A stretch of 64,000 nucleotides of DNA from Halomarina salina (GCF_023074835.1 NZ_JALLGW010000001.1:186001-250000), one strand, 5' to 3'; numbered from the stretch's first letter, positions 46,413 through 55,021 are shown. The notes: a model not told the origin generated them from the letters alone. A program made the numbers and translations.

Positions 46413-46517
46413 GCGAGCCGGGGCGAACCGGAGCGAGCAGACCAGAGCGAGCGAATCGGCCGAATTCGCCGCGAATCGGGGTCTGGACTTATACGGCCGC
46501 CCGACGACCCACCCGCC

Positions 46518-47066
46518 ATGCGCATCGCCGTCTGTTCCGACACGCACGTCCCGTCTCGCGCCGACGCCATCCCGGACTGGGTCCGGGAGGAACTCACCGA
46601 GGCGGACCACGTCATCCACGCCGGCGACTTCGACTCGCCGGCGGCGTACGACGACGTCGCCGACCTCGCGGCGGAACTCACCGCCGTCCGGGGGAACATG
46701 GACCGCGACGTCACCGACGACGACCTGCCCGAGACGGCCACCGTCGAACTCGACGGCGTACTGTTCGTCGTCACCCACGGGACGGGGAGCGTCGAGGACT
46801 ACGACGAACGCGTCGCCGCCACCGTCGAGGAGGCGGCCGGCGAGACCGAACTCCCCGTCGTCGGCGTCTCCGGGCACACCCACCAGGTGCGCGACGAGAC
46901 GGTGCCCGCGACCGGCCCCGACACCGACCGGCAGACGCCGTTCGCCGACGGCATCCGGATGCTCAACCCCGGCAGCGCGACGGGCGCGGACCCGGCGACG
47001 CGGACGACGATGATGGTCCTCCACGTCGACGACGGCGAGGTGGAGGTCCACCTCGCGGAACACTGA
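46518..47066 (+). CDS. Metallophosphoesterase (MJ0936/YfcE-type phosphodiesterase)
   Basis: A 182-residue two-metal phosphodiesterase. All calcineurin-type motifs are present in order: 'VCSDTHVP' (D-x-H), 'HVIHAGDFDS' (GD), 'AVRGNMDRD' (GNxD), 'VVTHGTGS' (H), 'GVSGHTHQV' (GHxH) and 'NPGSATG'. Archaeal MJ0936 relatives hydrolyse model phosphodiesters; the natural substrate is unknown. A TATA-like 'acttatacgg' is centred 27 nt before the ATG, so the mRNA is probably leaderless. It is a single gene, convergent with the rhomboid gene. Confidence 0.92.
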   Translation: MRIAVCSDTHVPSRADAIPDWVREELTEADHVIHAGDFDSPAAYDDVADLAAELTAVRGNMDRDVTDDDLPETATVELDGVLFVVTHGTGSVEDYDERVAATVEEAAGETELPVVGVSGHTHQVRDETVPATGPDTDRQTPFADGIRMLNPGSATGADPATRTTMMVLHVDDGEVEVHLAEH

Positions 47067-47128
47067 CCTGCCGAGAAGAACCTGCTCACTGCCGTAGACT
47101 CCGCGACTCTGCGTCCCGACCTCGCTCC

Positions 47129-47755
47129 TCAGACCCGGTACTGGCTCGTCGCCGAGCGCTCGCTGGCGGGCGTCGACGGTTCGAGGACGTGGAGTCGCCC
47201 GGCCACCAGGCCCACCAGGAGCCCCGCGAAGTGCGCGTAGAGCGCGACGCCCGGCCCACCGGTCAGTACCGTGACGACGACGGCGAGGACGGCGAAGACG
47301 ACGACCTGCACGCCCCGAGTCAGGCGGAGGCGGGAGAGCGCCACCTCCGAGATGGGGTTGGCGGTGACGATGTACCCGATGAGCGCGAAGATGGCTCCGC
47401 TCGCGCCGAGGACGCCGCCACCGCCGTTGAGGACCACCTGCGAGAGACCGGCGAGTATCCCAGTCGCGAGAAAGAACGTGTGGTAGCGGACCGTCGTCGT
47501 CGAGCGTTCGAGCAGGAGCCCGGCGAACGCGAGCGTGATGGCGTTCGCGACGAGGTGTCCGACACCGGCGTGCGCGTAGACGCTCGTCACGAGCGTCCAC
47601 GGCGCCGAGGGGAACCACGGCCCGAGGACGAACAGCGACGCCCCGGTGACGACGGGGAGGAATCCGGCGAGCGTCCGCACGCCCCAGTAGAGGAGACTCA
47701 CGACGAGCATGAGGGCGAGCGTCTGCACCGTCGGACTACCGGAGAGCCGACCCAT
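47129..47755 (-). CDS. Rhomboid family intramembrane serine protease
   Basis: A 208-residue protein with six hydrophobic helices. The catalytic dyad is Ser119 in 'GGGGVLGASGAIFALIG' and His175 in 'ALYAHFAGLLVGLVAG'; the L1-loop and helix-2 'HAGVGHLVANAITL' supplies the accessory His-x-Asn pattern. It should cleave membrane proteins inside the bilayer. No extra cytosolic domain. On the minus strand a TATA-like CTTTTGTAATAG lies about 27 nt before the ATG, suggesting a leaderless transcript. Substrates are unknown. Confidence 0.92.
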   Translation of the reverse strand: MGRLSGSPTVQTLALMLVVSLLYWGVRTLAGFLPVVTGASLFVLGPWFPSAPWTLVTSVYAHAGVGHLVANAITLAFAGLLLERSTTTVRYHTFFLATGILAGLSQVVLNGGGGVLGASGAIFALIGYIVTANPISEVALSRLRLTRGVQVVVFAVLAVVVTVLTGGPGVALYAHFAGLLVGLVAGRLHVLEPSTPASERSATSQYRV

Positions 47756-47913
47756 ACCGTAATTGGTCGCTCCTATTACAAAAGTCCACGCACGCTACCG
47801 ACGGTACGGTCGGACCGTGTTCGGCCCACGAGACGTTCGCGTTCGACGGAGAGCGCGATTCTGTACGCCGTTCGTACTGTCTAACTATAGGTGCAGTCAC
47901 CGAGCGTGCCGCT

Positions 47914-48129
47914 ATGGACCCCAACAGCCGCCTCGCGGTCCTCGGCATGGGTGCCGGCATCGTCGCGTTCGGCCTCGTCGTGCTCGTGGGCTACGCCCTC
48001 GACAGCAGCGGGACGCTCTCGCTGTCCATCGGGACCCTCGTCCAGGCGGGTGCCATCGCCGACGGTCTCGTGTTCGTTGCCGTCTTCTTCGGCGGACGCG
48101 CACGCCTCGACCTCGACGCGGCACAGTGA
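47914..48129 (+). CDS. Small two-helix membrane protein, function unknown
   Basis: A 71-residue protein from ATG 47914. Two hydrophobic helices ('LAVLGMGAGIVAFGLVVLVG' and 'IADGLVFVAVFFGG') flank a polar 'YALDSSGTLSLSIGTLVQ' segment; the tail is charged ('RARLDLDAAQ'). A TATA-like 'ctaactatag' is centred 28 nt before the ATG, which supports the call. No family recognised. It precedes cofE by 56 bp in the same direction, but cofE has its own TATA-like element at 48148, so co-transcription is not needed. Confidence 0.6.
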   Translation: MDPNSRLAVLGMGAGIVAFGLVVLVGYALDSSGTLSLSIGTLVQAGAIADGLVFVAVFFGGRARLDLDAAQ

Positions 48130-48185
48130 CGCGAAGCCTCTCCGGTACCGCGCCCGTTTAAGCCGCGCGCTCCCGACGCACGGCC

Positions 48186-48938
48186 ATGGAACTGTTCGCG
48201 CTCGCCGACGTGCCGGAGATACGCGAGGGCGGCGACCTCGCGGCCGTCGTCGAGGAACGCGTCGACCTGCGGGCCGACGACGTACTCTGCGTGGCGAGCA
48301 CCGTCGTCTCGAAGGCCGAGGGACGCACCGTCGACCTCGACGACGTGACGGCGAGCGACCGCGCCCGCGCCATCGCCCAGCGACTCGAAGACGTCACGGG
48401 CGAGGCGAAGGACCCCCGGTTCGCGCAGGTCGTCCTCGACGAATCGACCGACCTCGTGACGGAGGCACCCTTCCTGCTGACCGAGACGCACTTCGGGCAC
48501 GTCACGGTCAACGCGGGCATCGACCGCTCGAACGTCCCCGAGGCCGACCTGCTCCTCCTCCCGGAAGACCCGTCGGGGAGCGCCGCGCGACTCCACGAGG
48601 AACTGGGCGTCCCCGTCGTCGTCACCGACACCTGCGGGCGGCCGTTCCGCCACGGCCAGCGTGGCGTCACCATCGGGTGGGCCGGGATGTCCGCCTCGCG
48701 TGACTGGCGCGGCGAGACCGACCGCGACGGCCGGGAACTCGGCGTCACCGTCGAGTCCGTCGTCGACGAACTCGCCGCAGCGTCGAACCTCCTCACCGGC
48801 GAGGGCGACGGCGGGACACCGCTGGTCGTCGTCCGGGGGTTCGAGTTCGGCGACCACGACGGCTCGGACAACCTGTTCCGGGAGTACGACGACGACCTGA
48901 TTCGACAGGCCCTGCAGGCCTGGGAGTTCCCCGGATGA
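48186..48938 (+). CDS. cofE: Coenzyme F420-0:L-glutamate ligase
   Basis: A 250-residue enzyme that adds glutamates to F420-0, the last step of F420 synthesis, using GTP and divalent metal. The N terminus 'LRADDVLCVASTVVSKAEGR' and 'ARAIAQRLEDVTGEAKDPRF' (part), 'VVVTDTCGRPFRHGQ' and 'GVTIGWAGM' are family motifs. Length equals that of characterised archaeal CofE. A TATA-like 'gtttaagcc' about 33 nt upstream suggests a nearly leaderless message. Its stop overlaps the start of mer (ATGA at 48935), so the cofactor-making and a cofactor-using enzyme are translated together. Confidence 0.93.
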   Translation: MELFALADVPEIREGGDLAAVVEERVDLRADDVLCVASTVVSKAEGRTVDLDDVTASDRARAIAQRLEDVTGEAKDPRFAQVVLDESTDLVTEAPFLLTETHFGHVTVNAGIDRSNVPEADLLLLPEDPSGSAARLHEELGVPVVVTDTCGRPFRHGQRGVTIGWAGMSASRDWRGETDRDGRELGVTVESVVDELAAASNLLTGEGDGGTPLVVVRGFEFGDHDGSDNLFREYDDDLIRQALQAWEFPG

Positions 48939-49951
48939 ACGGTATCGAACTCACGCCCGAACACGACGTCGACCGGGTGGCGGGCCTCGCCGCGAGCGCG
49001 GAGGACGCGGGCTTCGACACGGTGTTCGCGACGTGCCACTACAACAACCGGGACCCGTTCGCCGCGCTGACGCGAATCGCCGACGCGACGGCGTCGGTCC
49101 GTCTGGGACCGGGCGTCGCCAACCCGTTCGAGACCCACCCCGTCCGCCTCGCCGGGCAGGTGGCGACCCTCGACGAGCTGTCGGGCGGGCGCGCCGTGTT
49201 CGGCGTCGGGCCGGGCGACCCCTCGACGCTCCGCAACCTCGGCGTCGGCGACGAGCGAGGACTGCGACCGGTGCTGGAGGCGTTCGAGGCCGCCCGCGAC
49301 CTGTGGGCGGGCGAGCGAATCGACCACGAGGGGAGCTTCGAGGCGTCGTCCGCGGGACTGAACTTCGAACCGCCACAGGGCGCGTCGATACCGGTCTACG
49401 TCGGTGGCGAGGGGCCGCAGATGTGCCGGATGGCGGGCAAGTGCGCCGACGGCCTGCTGTTCAACGGCTCGCACCCCGACGACCTCGCGTGGGCACGAGA
49501 GCGCGTGGACGAAGGCCTCGACCAGCGCGACGAAGCGCCGAGCGACGGCGACGACGGAGCCGACCGGTTCGACCTCGCCGCGTTCGCCAGCGTCTCGGTG
49601 GGCGAGGACGCGGAGGCGGCCCGCGAGGCGGCGCGGCCCCCCGTCGCGTTCATCACGGCGGGCGCGGCACCGCCGGTGCTCGACCGCCACGGTATCGACG
49701 CCGACGCCGCAGAGCGCATCGGCGAGCACATCTCGTCGGGCGAGTTCGGCGAGGCGTTCGAGCGGGTGACGCCGGCGATGCTGGACGCGTTCGCGGTCGC
49801 TGGCGACCCCGAGACCGTGACCGAGCGCTTCGCCGCCATCCTCGACCACGCCGACAGCGTCGTCGTCGGGTCGCCGCTGGGACCGGACCTCGACCGCGCT
49901 ATCGAACTGGCCGGGCAGGCGCTGGTCGACGCATCGGGTCGAGACGACTGA
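48935..49951 (+). CDS. mer: 5,10-methylenetetrahydromethanopterin reductase-like, F420-dependent (LLM class)
   Basis: A 338-residue member of the bacterial-luciferase-like (LLM) F420-dependent oxidoreductases. 'LGPGVANPFETHPVRLAGQ', 'LDELSGGRAVFGVGPGD' and 'PVYVGGEGPQM' are characteristic of Mer. In methanogens Mer reduces methylene-tetrahydromethanopterin with F420H2. Haloarchaea do not make methane, so here it may act on a folate-type C1 carrier or another substrate; that is inference. It overlaps cofE by 4 nt, a strong sign that its activity depends on F420. Acidic insertion near residue 200 ('SDGDDGADRFD') is a halophilic trait. Confidence 0.88.
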   Translation: MNGIELTPEHDVDRVAGLAASAEDAGFDTVFATCHYNNRDPFAALTRIADATASVRLGPGVANPFETHPVRLAGQVATLDELSGGRAVFGVGPGDPSTLRNLGVGDERGLRPVLEAFEAARDLWAGERIDHEGSFEASSAGLNFEPPQGASIPVYVGGEGPQMCRMAGKCADGLLFNGSHPDDLAWARERVDEGLDQRDEAPSDGDDGADRFDLAAFASVSVGEDAEAAREAARPPVAFITAGAAPPVLDRHGIDADAAERIGEHISSGEFGEAFERVTPAMLDAFAVAGDPETVTERFAAILDHADSVVVGSPLGPDLDRAIELAGQALVDASGRDD

Positions 49952-49970
49952 GAGGAGAGACCGCGACGGT

Positions 49971-50243
49971 TCAGTTCCGGTGGCGGTGGACCTGCTCGCG
50001 GTACTCCTGGTCGCGCCGGTCGCGGTGGCCGCGGTTCGGCGTCGGGAGGTTACCGAGCGGTCGGACGAGCGCCCCGAACGCGAGGTAGCCGAAGAAGACG
50101 ACGGCGATGCCGACGAACAGCGCCCCGGACAGCAACAGGGCGAACTGGAACGGGTCGAACCCGCCCGCGCCGAAGGCAACCTCTCCGAACTGTCGGATCA
50201 TCTCGGGGATGCTCTCGAGCAGTTTGACGACTGCGTTCTGCAT
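49971..50243 (-). CDS. Small single- or two-helix membrane protein, function unknown
   Basis: A 90-residue protein from ATG 50243. Residues 1-25 look amphipathic ('MQNAVVKLLESIPEMIRQFGE'-type, in part), followed by a hydrophobic segment ('ALLLSGALFVGIAVVFFGYLAFGALV', about 34-60) and a highly basic C-terminal tail ('RGHRDRRDQEYREQVHRHRN'). The tail's mix of Arg, His and Glu may bind nucleic acid or acidic lipids, but no family is recognised. It is convergent with mer and divergent from the small zinc-finger gene at 50319. Confidence 0.6.
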   Translation of the reverse strand: MQNAVVKLLESIPEMIRQFGEVAFGAGGFDPFQFALLLSGALFVGIAVVFFGYLAFGALVRPLGNLPTPNRGHRDRRDQEYREQVHRHRN

Positions 50244-50318
50244 ACCCCGCGTTCGGAGCGTTACTACTTGGGTGTGTCCGTCCACCACGGCTATCACGCT
50301 GGGGGAGCGACTCCCGGT

Positions 50319-50588
50319 ATGGACCGGTCGCTGGACGAGTTCGTCGGTGGGAGCGCCGAATCGGCCGAGAGTGGGGGCGAGACGGACGACGTGGACGACA
50401 CCCCCGAGCACGCCACGGAGACCGGCGAGAACGGCACCGACTCGAAGCCGTCGCTCACCGTCAACCCCGCCGAGTCGACGATGGACTGGACGCCCGGCGG
50501 AGCCGCCTGCGGCGCGTGCGAGTCGACCGTCGAGCGCCGCTGGCGGGACGACGGCCGCCTCGTCTGCATCGACTGTAAGAACTGGTGA
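50319..50588 (+). CDS. Small haloarchaeal zinc-finger protein (DUF7573-like, tentative)
   Basis: An 89-residue protein from ATG 50319. It opens with 'MDRSLDEFVGG', then an acidic, Thr/Glu-rich disordered stretch of about 45 residues, and ends with two C-x2-C pairs ('GACESTVERRW' preceded by Cys, and 'LVCIDCKNW') that form a small zinc ribbon. 'MDWTPGGAACGACE' starts the ribbon. I recall similar haloarchaeal proteins under a DUF name; function unknown. Upstream lies the divergent small membrane gene. The start is supported by the family-like N terminus; the longer open frame upstream overlaps the opposite gene. Confidence 0.65.
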   Translation: MDRSLDEFVGGSAESAESGGETDDVDDTPEHATETGENGTDSKPSLTVNPAESTMDWTPGGAACGACESTVERRWRDDGRLVCIDCKNW

Positions 50589-50710
50589 CCACGGCGACAA
50601 CGATTGATGAGTATGATTATCACATAGCTCACGAATCCAGCAGAGTTACGGTACTTCGGCACGTTCCAGGCGTGTAAGACATCCTCCCCCACGCTATGAG
50701 CCACACAAGA

Positions 50711-50720
50711 GCTTTACTCC
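50711..50720 (+). promoter_or_regulatory. TATA-like element for the MoxR operon
   Basis: 'gctttactcc' is centred about 28 nt before ATG 50743, suggesting a leaderless operon mRNA. Confidence 0.5.
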
Positions 50721-50742
50721 CGTTGCGAACACGTCACACACA

Positions 50743-51699
50743 ATGAGTGATAACCTCGCTGCCGATTCCGGCGGCGCGACGGACGTGGAGACGGCCGGAG
50801 CCCTCGCCCGGCGCGTCACGGCGAACGTCGAGGAGGTCATCGTCGGCCACCACGACGTCGTCGAACACCTCGTCACGACGCTGCTGGCCCGTGGACACGT
50901 CCTCCTCGAAGACGTCCCCGGCGTCGGGAAGACGATGCTCGCGCGAGCGGTCGCCCGCTCGGTCGACTGCTCGTTCAAGCGCGTCCAGTTCACGCCCGAC
51001 CTCCTCCCGACGGACGTGACCGGCGTGAACGTGTTCAACGAGAAGGACCGCGAGTTCGAGTTCCACCCCGGCCCCGTGTTCGGCAACGTCGTCCTCGGCG
51101 ACGAGATAAACCGCGCGCCGCCGAAGACGCAGTCGGCCCTCCTCGAAGCGATGGAGGAGAACCAGGTCACCGTCGACGGGACCACGCGGAGCGTCCCGGA
51201 CCCCTTCATCGTCATCGCGACGCAGAACTCCGTCGAACGCGACCGGACCTACGAACTCCCCGCCGCCGAACTCGACCGCTTCATGAAGAAACTGCAGATG
51301 GGGTACCCCGATAAGAGCGACGAGTCCGAGGTGCTCGCGCGCGTCGTCGGCGAGCACCCCATCGAGACGCTCGGCCCGGTCGCGACCGTCGACGAGGTCG
51401 TCGCGGCCCGTCGAACGGTGGCGAACGTCACCGTCGAGGACGCCATCCGGGAGTACGTCACCGGACTCGCCCGGTTCACCCGCGAGCACGCGACGCTCGG
51501 CGTCAGTCCCCGCGGTTCCATCGCGCTCCTCCGCGCCGCACAGGCCCGCGCGGTCCTCAACGACCGCGACTACGTCATCCCCGACGACGTCCAGCGGGAG
51601 GCGGTCGTCACGTTCGGCCACCGGATTCGACCGGCACCGGACGGCGACCACACGGGTCGAGAGCTCGTCCAGGAGGCCCTGGAGCGCGTCGACGTATGA
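50743..51699 (+). CDS. MoxR family AAA+ ATPase
   Basis: A 318-residue ATPase. Walker A is G60-V-G-K-T64 within 'LLEDVPGVGKTMLARA'; Walker B is 'VVLGDEINRAPPKTQ'; the sensor and arginine-finger region includes 'TQNSVERDRTYELPAAELDRF' (part). MoxR proteins act as chaperones that assemble or activate partner proteins, usually those encoded next to them. It is first in a three-gene unit with the DUF58 and transglutaminase-like proteins, overlapping the next start (ATGA at 51696). The combination is widespread in bacteria and archaea; its substrate here is unknown. Confidence 0.95.
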   Translation: MSDNLAADSGGATDVETAGALARRVTANVEEVIVGHHDVVEHLVTTLLARGHVLLEDVPGVGKTMLARAVARSVDCSFKRVQFTPDLLPTDVTGVNVFNEKDREFEFHPGPVFGNVVLGDEINRAPPKTQSALLEAMEENQVTVDGTTRSVPDPFIVIATQNSVERDRTYELPAAELDRFMKKLQMGYPDKSDESEVLARVVGEHPIETLGPVATVDEVVAARRTVANVTVEDAIREYVTGLARFTREHATLGVSPRGSIALLRAAQARAVLNDRDYVIPDDVQREAVVTFGHRIRPAPDGDHTGRELVQEALERVDV

Positions 51700-52670
51700 G
51701 ACCGACGCGGCGAGGTGTCGTCGTCGGCCTGGCGACCGTCGGCGCGTTCGTCGTCGGCGCGATGTTCGGTGCCCGTGCGCTCAACGCAGTCGCCGCGCCG
51801 TCCCTGATAGCCGTCGGCTACGCCCTCGTCGTCGTCTGGCGGGCCGACCGACCGACGGTCGAGCGACTCGTCCCGCCGCCCGGCACCCCCGGCGAGACCC
51901 GGTCGATGCGGTTCAACGTCGACGCCAGCGGGACCGTCGACCTCGAAGACCGACTCTCGAACGGACTGCGACCCGACCGGTACACGACCGCGCTGACCGG
52001 CGACGGCCACGTCGAGTACGAGGTCGAGTACGCCAGTCGCGGCGCCCACGGCGTCGGGCCGCTCACGATGCGGGTGATGGACCCGCTCGGCCTCGTCGTC
52101 CGGACGTTCCGCTACGAGAGCGACAAGGAGGTGCTCGTCTACCCGACGGTCCGGCCCATCACGGACGGGGCACCGCTCGCGGGCCTCCTCGACCGGGCCG
52201 GGATGCCCGACCGACAGGCGTTCGACCGCCTGCGCGAGTACGCGCCGGGCGACTCCCTGCGCGACGTGAACTGGAAGACGACCGCGAAGTACGGCGACAT
52301 CGTCGTCACCGAGTTCGCCGCCGAGGACCAGGGCGCGGTCAGCGTCGTCGGCGAAGCGACCGCCGACGGGTCGGGCAGGAACGCCGACGAGATGGCGAGC
52401 GCCGTCGCCAGCATCGTCTCGTTCCTGCTCGACATGGGCATCGAGGTGGAACTGGTCGTCCCGCGCGGCGAACTGGAGGCGGGAATCGGCGACCACCACC
52501 GACAGACCGCCCTCGACCTGCTGGCGCGGACGCCGCCGGGTCGGGTCGGTGGTGACGCCGTCGCCGACGCCGACGTCCACGTGTTCGCCGACGGCGAGAC
52601 GACCGTCGAGGTCCGCGGTGCCGACGTCAGCTACTCCGACCTCGTCGGGAGTGGGGAGGTGGTCGCGTGA
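51696..52670 (+). CDS. DUF58 domain-containing membrane protein
   Basis: A 324-residue protein. Two N-terminal helices ('GVVVGLATVGAFVVGAMFG' and 'VAAPSLIAVGYALVVVW') anchor it; the rest is soluble and carries the DUF58 core 'FDRLREYAPGDSLRDVNWKT' (about 175-194) followed by 'VVTEFAAEDQGAV'. This region is related to the von Willebrand A fold and usually partners with MoxR. Start and stop overlap the neighbours (ATGA; GTGA at 52667), so the three proteins are likely made in a fixed ratio. The C-terminal 'LVGSGEVVA' codons are part of a 15-bp repeat seen again 60 bp later in the next gene. Confidence 0.9.
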   Translation: MRPTRRGVVVGLATVGAFVVGAMFGARALNAVAAPSLIAVGYALVVVWRADRPTVERLVPPPGTPGETRSMRFNVDASGTVDLEDRLSNGLRPDRYTTALTGDGHVEYEVEYASRGAHGVGPLTMRVMDPLGLVVRTFRYESDKEVLVYPTVRPITDGAPLAGLLDRAGMPDRQAFDRLREYAPGDSLRDVNWKTTAKYGDIVVTEFAAEDQGAVSVVGEATADGSGRNADEMASAVASIVSFLLDMGIEVELVVPRGELEAGIGDHHRQTALDLLARTPPGRVGGDAVADADVHVFADGETTVEVRGADVSYSDLVGSGEVVA

Positions 52671-52732
52671 GTGAGCGTCAGCGAGCGAGCGCAAGTACAC
52701 CAGAGCGAAGCTCTGGGGGTGGTCGCGTGAGT
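52658..52732. repeat. 60-bp duplication boundary with flanking 15-bp direct repeats
   Basis: 'ggtggtcgcgtgagt' occurs at 52658-52672 and 52718-52732, exactly 60 bp (20 codons) apart. The interval adds 20 residues to the start of the transglutaminase-like gene and contains the palindrome 'ccagagc-gaa-gctctgg' (52700-52716). Both copies contain a stop-overlapping GTGA start. Confidence 0.85.
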
Positions 52733-54907
52733 CGTATCCTCGACCGGTTCGGTCCGCGCGCCGTCGCGATGGGCGCGATGGTGGTCCTCACGGCGACGTA
52801 CCTGTCCGTCCTCTACGAGGCGGTGAACGTCGCGGGCGACGTCGAGTTGTTCGCGCTCGTCGTCGCGGGCGCGTTCGCCAGCGGTCTCGTCCTCGGGCGG
52901 TTCCTCCCGGACGCGCTCGCCGTCCCGCTGGGCATCGCCATCGCCCTCGGCGGCGCGTTGCTCTACGTCCCGACGATCCCGAACGGCGGGATGCTCCTGT
53001 CGCGTATCGACCTCGTGTTCGACGACATCGTGGCGCTCCTGACGGGGCTGAGCATCCTGAAGATCATCAACGCCGGGGTGTGGGCGACCGCGTTCGCCCC
53101 GGTCCCGGTGTTCCTCTCGTGGTTCTTCGTCGGCCGTCGCCGGTACTCACTGGCCGCGTTCGTCGGCCTCAGCGCGCTCGTCTTCTTCATCCTGACGACC
53201 AACGCGGGCGTGATTCTCGCGCTGTTCGGCGTGCTCGCGGCCGCCACCGCGGTCGGCGTCGGCGACGTCGACCTGCGCGGCGGCCACCTCGCGGACGCCG
53301 ACGGGGTGGCGATGGTCGTCGCCGCGATGGTGGTGCTGACCGTCTCCGTCTCGCTCGTCCCCGGCGGTGCGAGCCAGCCGCTGCTACGGAGCGGCGTGGG
53401 CGGCGCGGACACCATCGAGTCGAGCCTGACGCAGACCAACGGCGAGGTGACCATCCAGGGCTCCATCAGTCTCAGCCCCGAGGTCAGGTTCCGCGTCGAC
53501 GCCGACGAGAGCCGCTACTGGAAGGTCGCCTCCTACGACCGGTACACGGGCGACGGCTGGGTCCGGACCGCCGCCGTCGGCGAGTTCGACGGCTCCCAGT
53601 CGTGGCCACCGGGGCCGACGAACCGACTGGTCCAGACGGTGACCGCCGAGACGGAGCTGTCCGTGCTCCCGGCGGCGTGGAAGCCGGCCACCCTGAACGG
53701 CGAGGAGTCGCAGGTGACGGCGTTCGGCGGGTTGCAGACGAACGACCCGCTCGCCAGCGGCGACCGCTACGAGGTCGTCAGTCGCGTCTCGACGGCCACG
53801 CCCGACCAGTTGCGCGAGGCGGACACCGACTACGAGGACGTCGACGTCGAGCAGTACACGCGACTGCCGGAGAGCACGCCGCAGGCGCTGACCGAGTACA
53901 CCACGACCCTCACCTCGAACGCGAACAACAGCTACGACACGGCCCGCGTCGTCGAGAATCACCTCGAAGAGAAGTCCTACTCGCTGGACGTGGAGCGACC
54001 GAACGGCGACGTCGCGAGTTCGTTCCTCTTCGACATGGAGTCGGGGTACTGTACGTACTACGCGACGACGATGGTCGCCATGCTGCGCTCACAGGGTATC
54101 CCCGCCAGATTCGTCACGGGCTACACGCCGGGGCAGGACGTCGACGGCGAGTACGTCGTCCGGGGACTGAACGCCCACGCGTGGGTCGAGGTGTACTTCC
54201 CCGGCTACGGCTGGCAACAGTTCGACCCGACACCGTCCGGCCCGCGCACGGCCGTCGAACGCGACAGCCTGGACCAGGCGCGCTCCAACGGCACCGGTGG
54301 GGTCGACGTGCCGGGGTCGACGCCAACACCGACGCCCACGGCGACGCCCACACCCGACACGACGGCGGCCCCCTCGGGCAACGACACCAACGACTCGCAG
54401 GGCGGAGTCCCGGACGGCGTGGCCCGGACGGAGACGCCACCCGGCGGGCTCGGGGGTATCGACGGGAGCTTCGGCGGCGGCGGTGCCGTCACGACCAACA
54501 ACAGTTCGACCGGGGACGGCGGCTTCTCGCTGCCGTCGCCGACCCGCGAGGAGACGGCGCTCGGCGCGGTCGTCCTCCTCGGCGTCGCGGCCGCCGTCCG
54601 CCGGAGCGGGGCCGCCGACCGCGCCTACCGCGTCGTCTGGCTCCGTCACCAGCCACGGACGGACGACCCGGTCCACGACATCGAACGCGCCCACGAGCGG
54701 ATGGAGTACCTCCTGTCCAGGGAGCGTCGACCGCGACACACCGGCGAGACGTCGCGGCGGTACCTCCGGTCGCTCGGCGACCGCGACGCGATGCGCGTCG
54801 GTGAGATATACGAACGGGCCGTCTACGCCGGGCAGGCCGACGAGGCGGCCGCAGACGAGGCGGTCGAACGCGTCGACGACCTCGTCGGCAAGTACCGGCG
54901 GTTCTGA
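52667..54907 (+). CDS. Transglutaminase-like membrane protein (TgpA-type, DUF3488/DUF4129)
   Basis: A 746-residue protein. About six helices in the first 220 residues are followed by a large soluble part with a transglutaminase-like core: Cys462 in 'MESGYCTYYATTMVAMLRS', His504 in 'GLNAHAWVEVYF' and Asp520 in 'WQQFDPTP', the full catalytic triad. A Thr/Pro-rich linker (about 550-575), a further helix near 630-645 and a C-terminal DUF4129-like region ('ETSRRYLRSLGDRDA') complete it. The core likely faces outside. With MoxR and DUF58 it may process or crosslink surface proteins; inference only. GTG 52667 overlaps the upstream stop, but an equally good GTG at 52727 lies after a 60-bp duplication and may be the ancestral start. 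Confidence 0.9.
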   Translation: MSERQRASASTPERSSGGGRVSRILDRFGPRAVAMGAMVVLTATYLSVLYEAVNVAGDVELFALVVAGAFASGLVLGRFLPDALAVPLGIAIALGGALLYVPTIPNGGMLLSRIDLVFDDIVALLTGLSILKIINAGVWATAFAPVPVFLSWFFVGRRRYSLAAFVGLSALVFFILTTNAGVILALFGVLAAATAVGVGDVDLRGGHLADADGVAMVVAAMVVLTVSVSLVPGGASQPLLRSGVGGADTIESSLTQTNGEVTIQGSISLSPEVRFRVDADESRYWKVASYDRYTGDGWVRTAAVGEFDGSQSWPPGPTNRLVQTVTAETELSVLPAAWKPATLNGEESQVTAFGGLQTNDPLASGDRYEVVSRVSTATPDQLREADTDYEDVDVEQYTRLPESTPQALTEYTTTLTSNANNSYDTARVVENHLEEKSYSLDVERPNGDVASSFLFDMESGYCTYYATTMVAMLRSQGIPARFVTGYTPGQDVDGEYVVRGLNAHAWVEVYFPGYGWQQFDPTPSGPRTAVERDSLDQARSNGTGGVDVPGSTPTPTPTATPTPDTTAAPSGNDTNDSQGGVPDGVARTETPPGGLGGIDGSFGGGGAVTTNNSSTGDGGFSLPSPTREETALGAVVLLGVAAAVRRSGAADRAYRVVWLRHQPRTDDPVHDIERAHERMEYLLSRERRPRHTGETSRRYLRSLGDRDAMRVGEIYERAVYAGQADEAAADEAVERVDDLVGKYRRF

Positions 54908-55021
54908 CCGCCGTCCGCCCGGCGGCAGACCTGTCTCCACGTCGTCAGTTTCGGCGTGCCGTCACCTGAGAAGGGTCTCGCCGCCGGTCTCTCCGGTTCG
55001 TTTCGTCACGCCTCCCGACAG

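Noticed and set aside
46413-46517. AGCGAG-rich repeats after the AI-2E family gene as a regulatory array
   Set aside because: The short repeats are irregular and common in GC-rich haloarchaeal gaps; the TATA-like element near 46491 explains the functional part.
50743-54907. The MoxR/DUF58/transglutaminase set as a new defence or secretion system
   Set aside because: This gene combination is widespread and already known; nothing here adds an unusual component except the 60-bp insertion reported separately.
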